A DNA stretch of 10,316 nucleotides from JBDKTK01 sp039680225 (lineage in GTDB: Bacteria; Desulfobacterota; Syntrophia; Syntrophales; UBA4778): contig JBDKTK010000305.1 of the NCBI GenBank assembly GCA_039680225.1, forward strand, positions 1 to 10,316. The letters are read 5' to 3'. The notes under the pieces were generated by a model. The model was not told the origin of the DNA and did no database searches. It saw nothing but the letters and a program-made list of their open reading frames with translations. Positions 1 to 6,224 of this stretch are shown here, piece by piece (within the stretch, counting starts at the first letter, position 1; each line of letters starts with the position of its first letter). A program made the position numbers and the translations under genes.

Positions 1-2
1 GG

Positions 3-1613
3 GATACCTCATGGTCATTCGAAATAATCAGGCATGCGGAGCAGGACCTGCTGCTCTCCATCTGCCTGGATGTCACGGAAAAAAAACGCGTCGAAGCCGT
101 TCTCAAGAACATTGACGAGAGCCATACCATGGCAATCAACGCGGCCAACGAGCCGATCTACGATGTGGATTTCATCCATTCCACCATCAGGTGGAACGAG
201 ACTTACTCGGCGCAGTTCGGGGACCCTCCCCGCAAGGGCAAAAAAATATACGACTGGTGGAGGGGGAGGATCCACCCGGAGGACAGGGAAAAGGTCCAGG
301 CCTGCATAAACGAGGCGAGGCACAGCGATCGCGTCCGGTCGACATCCGAGTACAGGTTCAAGCGGCGGGACGGCAGTTACGCCTTTATCCGGGACAGGTT
401 CCACATCTCCAGGGACCCGGAGGGAAAAGCAATCCGGATGGTCGGGACAATTCTGGACATAACGGACCAGAAGCGCCGGGAATCGGAACTGGAGCTGATC
501 AATTTCGAGCTCGAAAAGCACGCCAAGGTGCTCGACCAGATCCTGTCCGCTTTTCCCGATTATATCTTCCTTTTCGACGTAAACGGAACATATGCCTACG
601 TGAACGACAAAGGGGCCGCGCTTTTAGGGAAGAAAAAAGAGGATATAATCGGCTGCAGTTGGAGAGACTTGGGGCTGAACGCCGAGTTGACGGAAGAGCT
701 GCACCCGAAAATCCACCAGGTCATTGACGAGAATATAATTGTAAAGGGTGAATCGAAGTACAATATCCGTCCGGATTGCAGGTATTTTGAATACACCCTG
801 ATACCCGTCGGCAGCGGCCCCCGGCCGGAAGGGATAATGTGCGCGGCCCGGGACACCACGGAGCACAGGAGGAAGGACGAGGAACTCCAGAGGAGGGCGG
901 ACGAGCTCAGGGAAACGAATAAGGAGCTTGAAACATTCAGCTATTCCATATCTCACGACCTGCGCGCGCCGCTTGCGGCCATAAAGGGCATTTCGGAAAT
1001 GGTCATCAGTGAATACAGGGACAAGATGGACGAGAACGGCAGGAGCTTCCTGGAACTGATCAAATCCAATGTAGTAATGATGGACGAGCTGATCAATGGC
1101 GTCCTGATGCTCTCGCGTGTTTCCCGCCAGGAGCTGACCGAATCCCGGCTGGAAATGAAAAGCATTGCGTCCGAGGCATATGACCGGCTCAAGCTGGCTT
1201 CCCCGGGATCAAAGCTGGAGTTCAGCATCAGAGAAATGCCCGAGTCCGTAGGAGATCCAGTATTGGTCAAACAGGTATTCTCGAACCTGATTTCCAATGC
1301 CATAAAGTTTTCGGGGAAAAGGAGACGGCCGAAAATAGAGGTTGGGGGTTACAGAAACCTTGATTTCTGTGTATACTATGTTAATGACAACGGCGCCGGA
1401 TTCAGTATGAAGGACTATGACAAGCTTTTCGCAATATTCCAGAGGCTTCATAATGAATCGGAATTCGAGGGAACGGGCGTAGGCCTTGCTATCGTCCAGA
1501 AGATCATCCAGCGCCACGGGGGGCGTATCTGGGCGGAAAGCAGGGTCAATAAAGGCGCCCAATTCTATTTCAGCCTGCCCGCAGCGCTTGAAGGAGTTTG
1601 TATCGGGAAATGA
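3..1613 (+). CDS. Multi-PAS sensor histidine kinase (3' part, truncated by window edge)
   Basis: Sensor kinase expected to autophosphorylate on histidine and pass phosphate to the regulator encoded next. The frame is open to the left edge. Codons before the ATG at 129 encode the end of another PAS domain, including a DVTEKKR motif at about 69-89, so that ATG is internal and the true start lies outside the window. In order: the tail of one PAS, a PAS_3-type domain (about 129-480, with an HPEDREKV motif), a third PAS (about 530-870), a short coiled coil, then a HisKA domain with SISHDLRAP whose histidine is at 954-956. The HATPase domain has an N-box near 1284-1300, DNGAG at 1386 and GTGVG at 1470. 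The catalytic part resembles bacteriophytochrome-type kinases (FQRLH, EFEGTGVGLAIVQKII). No membrane segment is visible in the part present. The stop overlaps the next start as ATGA. The signal sensed is unknown. Confidence 0.93.
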   Translation, partial: DTSWSFEIIRHAEQDLLLSICLDVTEKKRVEAVLKNIDESHTMAINAANEPIYDVDFIHSTIRWNETYSAQFGDPPRKGKKIYDWWRGRIHPEDREKVQACINEARHSDRVRSTSEYRFKRRDGSYAFIRDRFHISRDPEGKAIRMVGTILDITDQKRRESELELINFELEKHAKVLDQILSAFPDYIFLFDVNGTYAYVNDKGAALLGKKKEDIIGCSWRDLGLNAELTEELHPKIHQVIDENIIVKGESKYNIRPDCRYFEYTLIPVGSGPRPEGIMCAARDTTEHRRKDEELQRRADELRETNKELETFSYSISHDLRAPLAAIKGISEMVISEYRDKMDENGRSFLELIKSNVVMMDELINGVLMLSRVSRQELTESRLEMKSIASEAYDRLKLASPGSKLEFSIREMPESVGDPVLVKQVFSNLISNAIKFSGKRRRPKIEVGGYRNLDFCVYYVNDNGAGFSMKDYDKLFAIFQRLHNESEFEGTGVGLAIVQKIIQRHGGRIWAESRVNKGAQFYFSLPAALEGVCIGK

Positions 1614-2254
1614 ACATCAAAGTTCTGATCGTTGATGACCATAAGATAGTTCGTGACGGTTTGCGCATCCTCATCGACAAGCAAAATGACATGAAGGTCG
1701 TAGCCGAAGCGGAAGACGGGCAGGTCGCCGTCAAACTAGCGAAAAAGCTCCTGCCCGATATCATTATAATGGATATCACCATGCCGGGCATGAACGGCAT
1801 TGACGCCACGCGCCGGATCATCTCCGAGAACCCGGGCATCAAGGTCATCGCGCTCTCCATGCATTCGGACAAGCGCTTCGTAACAGGAATGCTGGACGCG
1901 GGCGCCTCCGGGTATCTTCTGAAAGACTGCGCCTTCAACGAGCTTGCCGGCGCCATCCGCCGCGTCTCCGCCAATCACCTTTATATCAGCCCGGGGATCC
2001 CCGATGCTGTCGCCGGCAGCGCCTGCGGCAATGTTCAAAGCAGGAAGCCCTCGACATTGACGAAACGAGAAGGGGAGATCCTGCGCCTCCTGGCGGACGG
2101 GAAGACGACCCGGCAGATTGCCGCTGTCCTGAAGATCAGCTCCAGCACGATCCAGACCCATATCCGCAACATCATGCTGAAACTCGACCTGAGCAGCACG
2201 GCGGAACTGATCAAGTACGCCCTGAAAGAGGGCATCATCTCCCTCGACAAATAA
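1610..2254 (+). CDS. NarL/LuxR-family response regulator
   Basis: DNA-binding response regulator of 214 residues. The receiver is intact: acidic pair D9/D10, phospho-acceptor D55 in MDITMPG, S83, and K105 in YLLKD. A LuxR-type helix-turn-helix follows at about residues 148-205 (LTKREGEILRLLADGKTTRQIA, then STIQTHIRNIMLKL). The ATG at 1610 is preferred because it forms an ATGA overlap with the kinase stop. A GAAGGAG-like site at 1590-1596 lies about 13 bases upstream. A TTG at 1598 is in frame but sits directly against that site. The overlap implies translational coupling and makes this the likely partner of the upstream kinase. Targets are unknown; the AOR gene downstream is one candidate, but terminators separate the two. 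Confidence 0.94.
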   Translation: MNIKVLIVDDHKIVRDGLRILIDKQNDMKVVAEAEDGQVAVKLAKKLLPDIIIMDITMPGMNGIDATRRIISENPGIKVIALSMHSDKRFVTGMLDAGASGYLLKDCAFNELAGAIRRVSANHLYISPGIPDAVAGSACGNVQSRKPSTLTKREGEILRLLADGKTTRQIAAVLKISSSTIQTHIRNIMLKLDLSSTAELIKYALKEGIISLDK

Positions 2255-2260
2255 TTCACG

Positions 2261-2290
2261 CCCGCCCTCGGAAGGGCGGGTTTTCTTTTA
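2261..2290 (+). terminator. Rho-independent terminator of the kinase-regulator operon
   Basis: A perfect 8-bp GC-rich stem (CCCGCCCT at 2261-2268 pairing with AGGGCGGG at 2273-2280) with a 4-base loop is followed directly by TTTTCTTTTA. It starts 6 bases after the regulator stop codon. This is a textbook intrinsic terminator. Confidence 0.93.
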
Positions 2291-2295
2291 TTATG

Positions 2296-2325
2296 CAGGG
2301 GCGGCCGGCCGGTTGCCCCTGTTTT
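2296..2325 (+). terminator. Second, tandem hairpin, possible back-up terminator
   Basis: CAGGGGC (2296-2302) pairs with GCCCCTG (2315-2321) across a 12-base loop that contains the palindrome GGCCGGCC. A short TTTT run follows. It lies immediately after the first terminator and could catch read-through before the AOR promoter. The T-run is short, so a structural or operator role cannot be excluded. Confidence 0.5.
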
Positions 2326-2377
2326 GGATTATGGGATATGTATAATTTCAGGGTAAATGCCTGTTTTACTATTCCCA

Positions 2378-2406
2378 TTGACAAGGAACTTTCCATATCC
2401 TATGTT
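2378..2406 (+). promoter_or_regulatory. Sigma-70-like promoter of the AOR gene
   Basis: A perfect -35 TTGACA (2378-2383), a 17-base spacer and a -10 TATGTT (2401-2406, 4 of 6 matches) would start transcription near 2412, giving a leader of about 40 bases before the ATG at 2453. A perfect TATAAT also occurs at 2341-2346, but no good -35 lies at the right distance from it. The promoter lies downstream of an in-frame ATG at 2357, which supports the later start for the AOR protein. Confidence 0.6.
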
Positions 2407-2452
2407 ACGCCCCTTAAAAACAGGAATTTCCACACTTAAACAAGGACATGGA

Positions 2453-4654
2453 ATGAATTTTTCAAAGGCAAAACTTGTTCGCGGATACACCAATAAACTG
2501 TTGAATGTAAACCTTGATACCGGAAGCATGGAATCGGCCGATCTGGACCCGGAGATCAGGGATTTTTTTATCGGGGGGCGTTCTTTAGGCCTTTACCTGC
2601 TCCACAAAAGCACAACTCTGAACACGCTCCCGGGCGATCCGGATAATGCCCTGATCCTGTCGCCGGGGCCGCTGGGAGGCATCCCCCAGTTCCCGGGGAC
2701 AAGCAAATGCATGGCCGTGGCCCTTTCGCCGCTGACCGGGATACCCGGCGTATCCAATTTCGGCGGGCATTTCGGGGCTTACCTCAAGTATGCGGGATTC
2801 GACGCGCTCACTATCGCAGGGAAATCGAAAAAAGAAGTCATGCTGGTGATCGACAGTTTCCGCGGGGAAGCCTGGATAGAGGAGTTTGCCGCTGCGGACC
2901 ACGTGTTCGATATGGAAAAGAGAATCGCGGAAAAATTTACCGCAATGGGATACCAGAAAAAAGACATCGTCTTCCTCACCACGGGAAGCGGGGCGAAGAG
3001 GACAAAATACGGCTGCATCAACAGCCACTATTACGATGCGACCAAGCCGGCTGAAGGGGCCAAGGGTTTGTTCAGGGTGAAGCAGGCGGGCCGTACCGGC
3101 CTGGGCACGGTGATGATCGGGAAAAATCTCCGGGCCGTTGTCGTGGTGGCCGAATTTCCCAGGGGAGAGAACCCGTACGGGGCGGCGGACTGGGAGAAAG
3201 TGAAAGCGGCCGGTTCGAAGCTCCACAGCGTCGTCAAGGAAGTCGACCCCCAGTCCTTGAAGATGTACAGGAAGGGGAGCGCCGGGCTCATCGCTTTCAT
3301 GAACAAGGACGACTATCAATCGCTGCCCGTGCACAACTACCAGTTCGGCTCGCACCCCCAGGCGGAAAAGATCACCGGTAAATATTATGCCGAGCACCTC
3401 TTTGAGCACCGGGGCATGGACGGGTGTTTCCCGGGCTGCAACCTCAGGTGCACCAAGGGCGGCTGGGTGACGCTCAATTCCGGCAGGCTCAGAGGGAACA
3501 AGGTCTGGGTCGACGGCCCGGAATACGAGACCGCCGCAGGCTTCGGCTCCAACCTCGGGATGTGGAACGCCGAGTTCATCATGGAGGCAAACTGGCTGTG
3601 CGACGATTACGGGATTGACACAATTACAGTCGCCGTCATCATGGCTTTCCTCATGGAGTGCTTCCAGCGGGGCTACCTGGACAGGGAGGATGCGGGCGGA
3701 TTGGAACTGGCCTGGGGAAACGAAGAGGCCGCGTTGACCTTTATCCACCAGGTGGCGCGCGGCGAAACGGAAATGGCAAGAGAAGCTGGGAAAGGAATGA
3801 CAGCGCTGGTTGACTGGGTTTCCCGCAAGCATGCAAAAAAGACGGGGAAGAGAATCCGGCAGGAGTTGCTGAAATTCGCCATGCAGGCAAAGGGGCTGCC
3901 CTTCTCGCTTTACCGGACGCACAGGTCGCTGTCGATGCAGGCCTCTTATGCCGCGGCGAGCGACATCGGCGCGCACCATGCGGCAGCGTGGCTCATCAAG
4001 GCCGACCTGCTGGGCGCGTTCCCGACCTTCAAGGCAAAGGCGCAGGCCCTGATCACTTATCCGCGGGTCCGCCTCGGCAATGACAACCTGGGGCTTTGCA
4101 AACTCCCCTGGGTCGACGTCTTCAACCCGGAATCGCAGAAAGTGACAAACTCGGACGTTTACATCAATCCCGCATCCCAGAAGCTGTACGCGGACTTCTA
4201 CAACGGCGTGATCGGGACCGATATGACGTGGGAGGAAATATTCGTGCAGACGGACAGGGACATCAATCTCCAGAGGGTCATGAACTCCATGGTATTCGGC
4301 AGCGAAACCGGCGCCAACGACTGGATACCGGAACGGGCCATCGGCCCCATCGACGACAAGCTCTACGAAGCCGAGCGGGACTTCCATGACGGGCAGCTGA
4401 GCGCGACTCTGAACAAGCCCCTGGCGGAAGTCCAGACGATGGAGACGTCCAAAAAACGCGAGCTGCTCATGGACGCCAGGAAAGCGCAGCTCGACAGCCT
4501 CATCCAGGCCTATTACCACGAACGCGGCTGGAGCCCGCAGGGCCTGCCGGAAATAGAGACCCTGAAGAGGATCGGCTTGTGGAAGTTCCTCAGGGGAGAA
4601 ACCCGGCTGAGGATGCAGGAACTGCACGAGACTAAAAAACAGGCGGTCAAATAA
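2453..4654 (+). CDS. Tungsten-type aldehyde:ferredoxin oxidoreductase (AOR family)
   Basis: Cytoplasmic enzyme family that oxidises aldehydes to acids, or runs in reverse, using a tungsten (or molybdenum) bis-pyranopterin and a [4Fe-4S] cluster, with ferredoxin as usual electron partner. The start at 2453 has AAGGA at 2442-2446, 6 bases upstream. An in-frame ATG at 2357 would add 32 non-family residues and lies upstream of the promoter. In the 733-residue protein the N-terminal pterin-binding domain runs from about 8 to 215. Cluster ligands are C325, C329 and C333 (CFPGCNLRC), with the distant fourth, C549, in DNLGLCK. GPEYET is at 355-360. The two pterin-contact motifs are DDYGID (384-389) and DNLGLC (544-549). 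The C-terminal YYHERGW and LPEIETLKRIGL are family-typical. It is longer than well-studied archaeal members (about 600-620 residues). No ferredoxin-like subunit or cofactor gene is adjacent. Substrate cannot be read from the sequence; a distinct AOR-family subtype is possible. Confidence 0.92.
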   Translation: MNFSKAKLVRGYTNKLLNVNLDTGSMESADLDPEIRDFFIGGRSLGLYLLHKSTTLNTLPGDPDNALILSPGPLGGIPQFPGTSKCMAVALSPLTGIPGVSNFGGHFGAYLKYAGFDALTIAGKSKKEVMLVIDSFRGEAWIEEFAAADHVFDMEKRIAEKFTAMGYQKKDIVFLTTGSGAKRTKYGCINSHYYDATKPAEGAKGLFRVKQAGRTGLGTVMIGKNLRAVVVVAEFPRGENPYGAADWEKVKAAGSKLHSVVKEVDPQSLKMYRKGSAGLIAFMNKDDYQSLPVHNYQFGSHPQAEKITGKYYAEHLFEHRGMDGCFPGCNLRCTKGGWVTLNSGRLRGNKVWVDGPEYETAAGFGSNLGMWNAEFIMEANWLCDDYGIDTITVAVIMAFLMECFQRGYLDREDAGGLELAWGNEEAALTFIHQVARGETEMAREAGKGMTALVDWVSRKHAKKTGKRIRQELLKFAMQAKGLPFSLYRTHRSLSMQASYAAASDIGAHHAAAWLIKADLLGAFPTFKAKAQALITYPRVRLGNDNLGLCKLPWVDVFNPESQKVTNSDVYINPASQKLYADFYNGVIGTDMTWEEIFVQTDRDINLQRVMNSMVFGSETGANDWIPERAIGPIDDKLYEAERDFHDGQLSATLNKPLAEVQTMETSKKRELLMDARKAQLDSLIQAYYHERGWSPQGLPEIETLKRIGLWKFLRGETRLRMQELHETKKQAVK

Positions 4655-4660
4655 TAAAAA

Positions 4661-4695
4661 GGAACAGCGCTCATTACGAGCGCTGTTCCCGTTTT
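4661..4695. terminator. Bidirectional hairpin terminator between convergent operons
   Basis: A perfect 12-bp stem (GGAACAGCGCTC at 4661-4672 with GAGCGCTGTTCC at 4678-4689) has a 5-base loop. On the plus strand it is followed by CGTTTT. On the minus strand it is followed by a T-run, the complement of the AAAAA at 4656-4660. It therefore can end both the AOR transcript and the nitroreductase transcript, whose stop codon is about 100 bases away on the other side. The stretch 4696-4788 holds nothing else I recognise. Confidence 0.85.
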
Positions 4696-4788
4696 CCCGG
4701 ACTTTTTTCCTGACCTGTATGTCTATGGATTAAGCCCGCCTTTTTATGGCCCTGCTTTTCTTCAGGCCGGGTTCCGTTCAGGATATCT

Positions 4789-5457
4789 TTATTCAACCCA
4801 TTTCACGAAATCCTTCACATCCGCCCTCTTCCGCTCGAACCTGTTGAGCGGGTAATCCGGTTCCGGATAACCCATAGCTATCCCGGCAATGATCCTCCTG
4901 TTTTCCGGGATCCCGGCGACCTTCCGGAGGATTTCCGGATGGATGACGGCCATGGCCATGATGCACGAACCGACCCCCTTGTCGTGCGCGGCCAGGCAGA
5001 TCGTCTGGGCAATGAGGCCGATGTCGAGCATGGCATACCCTATGGCCGAGTGGTCCGCGGGGACGCAGAGCACAAGCAGGCAGGGAGCGCCGAAGAGCGC
5101 CGTCATGAACTCGTTCTGCCTGTTGCGCGCCTCGCTGTCATCACGTCTTATATTCAATGCGGTTAGCACGGCTTCGCCGATTTCTCCGTATCTTTTCTTA
5201 AGCTGATCAGGCCAGGCATAAGGCATCGGAACGTCCGGGTTCAGGGCTGCGCCTCCCCGCGCCGCTTTCAGGCTTTCCTCCCTGAATTCATCGAGGGCCT
5301 TTCCGGTGATCACGAATATCTCCCAGGGTTGAGTATTCCCCCAGGACGGCGACCAGCGGCCCGCCTCCAGTATTCCGTTGAGCGCCTCCCTGGAGACCTG
5401 CTCCGGCTTGAATTTCCTGATGCTGCGCCTTCCCTTGATTGCTTCAATTGCATCCAT
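4789..5457 (-). CDS. FMN-dependent nitroreductase family protein
   Basis: Predicted NAD(P)H-dependent flavin oxidoreductase of 222 residues, the usual length for single-domain nitroreductases, expected to act as a cytoplasmic dimer binding FMN. Visible family features are the N-terminal IKGRRSIRKF (7-16), whose arginines bind the FMN phosphate, WSPSWGNTQPWE (36-46), GVGSCIM (161-167) and the C-terminal GIAMGYPEPDYPLNRFERKR. The start at 5457 has a strong AGAGGAG ribosome site (5464-5470) 6 bases upstream. It begins 16 bases after the OmpA-like gene stops, so the two are very likely co-transcribed. Members reduce nitro compounds, quinones or flavins, and the physiological substrate is unknown. 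No membrane segment or extra iron-sulfur domain is seen. Confidence 0.92.
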   Translation of the reverse strand: MDAIEAIKGRRSIRKFKPEQVSREALNGILEAGRWSPSWGNTQPWEIFVITGKALDEFREESLKAARGGAALNPDVPMPYAWPDQLKKRYGEIGEAVLTALNIRRDDSEARNRQNEFMTALFGAPCLLVLCVPADHSAIGYAMLDIGLIAQTICLAAHDKGVGSCIMAMAVIHPEILRKVAGIPENRRIIAGIAMGYPEPDYPLNRFERKRADVKDFVKWVE

Positions 5458-5473
5458 TGTATTCTCCTCTTCT

Positions 5474-5992
5474 TTATTTTGATCCGATTACGGCTTCCAC
5501 CCGTCGGTTCTTCTGCCTGCCCGCGGCCGTGTCATTCGATGCAACAGGATTGTCCGCGCCCCGCCCTGCCGTCCTGATGCGCGATCCGTCTATCCTGAAT
5601 TCTTTGATCAGGACCTCTCTCACAGCCCGCGCGCGCTCTTCGGATATTTTTAAATTCTCATCCGGCGGCCCGGTATTGTCCGTAAAGCCGTTGAGTGTCG
5701 CCGTCAAATCCGGATGGGCTTCCAGGTATCCGGCCAATTTCGCGATGGTCTTTTTATTTTCCGGTCTTATCTTCGACCTGCCGGCAGCAAACCTGATGAC
5801 CAGGACCGGTCCTTCCCGGTCTTGCGCCTCCTGCTTGCGCAGCTCGTCTGCGATTATCTCGTCCCTGGTCTGCGCGGGCGGGAGATACCTGGGCAATTCC
5901 CCCTGAGCCGGGACCTGGCCGGCCGCCCCGCCGGTGTCTGAAAAGACAAATGCCGGCAGTATAAAAATCAGGACCAGGGCCATTTTGTTCAT
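5474..5992 (-). CDS. Secreted OmpA-family peptidoglycan-binding protein
   Basis: Small 172-residue envelope protein. It begins with a short hydrophobic signal peptide (MNKMALVLIFILPAFVFS), probably cleaved near residue 18. There is no lipobox cysteine, so a soluble periplasmic form is more likely than a lipoprotein. A charged, glutamine- and proline-containing linker (about 25-60) precedes an OmpA C-terminal domain (about 63-170). D105 in GFTDNTG and R120 in ISEERARAV have the 15-residue spacing of the pair that binds diaminopimelate in OmpA domains, and the NRRVE motif is at 162-166. No beta-barrel is present. The ribosome site is weak (GGTGA about 5 bases upstream). It is the first gene of an operon with the nitroreductase. 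Confidence 0.9.
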   Translation of the reverse strand: MNKMALVLIFILPAFVFSDTGGAAGQVPAQGELPRYLPPAQTRDEIIADELRKQEAQDREGPVLVIRFAAGRSKIRPENKKTIAKLAGYLEAHPDLTATLNGFTDNTGPPDENLKISEERARAVREVLIKEFRIDGSRIRTAGRGADNPVASNDTAAGRQKNRRVEAVIGSK

Positions 5993-6013
5993 GGATTCAC
6001 CACGCTTTCAAGA

Positions 6014-6043
6014 ATGTTAATTACAGCCCCGGAACCAAGTCAA
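6014..6043 (-). promoter_or_regulatory. Candidate promoter for the ompA-like operon
   Basis: On the minus strand, TTGACT (6043 to 6038) and TAACAT (6019 to 6014) are separated by 18 bases and would give a very short leader of roughly 15 bases before the ATG at 5992. An alternative -10, GATAAT (6054 to 6049), lies within the adjacent inverted repeat but lacks a good -35. The call is by eye only. Confidence 0.35.
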
Positions 6044-6059
6044 ACGAAATTATCGTTTG
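6041..6059. repeat. Inverted repeat in divergent intergenic region, possible operator
   Basis: CAAACGA (6041-6047) and TCGTTTG (6053-6059) form a perfect 7-bp dyad around AATTA. It overlaps the candidate -35 of the ompA-like operon and lies in the 232-bp region between that operon and the divergent kinase gene. A dyad of this size is compatible with a dimeric repressor or activator site. No T-run follows, so it does not look like a terminator. The rest of the intergenic region is AT-rich and shows no other clear element. Confidence 0.4.
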
Positions 6060-6224
6060 TACATATTACACTCACATGATACTTTTGTAAACAGCCGCAA
6101 CAATGAATTTCCTTGATATTTCAGCGGTTTAGTTATAGGAATAAAAACAAGTTTCACACTCGTTCCCGACCGGAAAACGTTCTTTTCTCCAGCGCATACA
6201 GGGCCGTAAAAAAGGAATTAAAAA

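Noticed and set aside
129..131. ATG at 129 as the start of the first kinase.
   Set aside because: The frame is open upstream and encodes the end of a PAS domain (DVTEKKR), so the protein starts outside the window.
2303..2316. GG-N10-GC spacing (GG at 2303, TTGC at 2313) resembling a sigma-54 promoter before the AOR gene.
   Set aside because: Only GGC and TTGC match, and the stretch is the loop of a GC-rich hairpin, so the match is likely by chance. A better sigma-70-like promoter lies closer to the gene.
2255..2452. A riboswitch or molybdenum/tungsten cofactor-sensing RNA before the AOR gene.
   Set aside because: After two terminator-like hairpins, only about 40 bases lie between the predicted transcription start and the start codon, and no complex fold is visible.
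2585..4627. A 680-codon open frame on the minus strand opposite the AOR gene.
   Set aside because: It is fully antisense to a clear AOR-family gene and its translation shows no recognisable motif. Its openness is explained by the GC-rich codon pattern of the real gene.
4740..4775. An imperfect hairpin (GGCC...GGCC) downstream of the nitroreductase.
   Set aside because: The stem is short and bulged and has no T-run on the minus strand; the 4661-4689 hairpin is a far better terminator.
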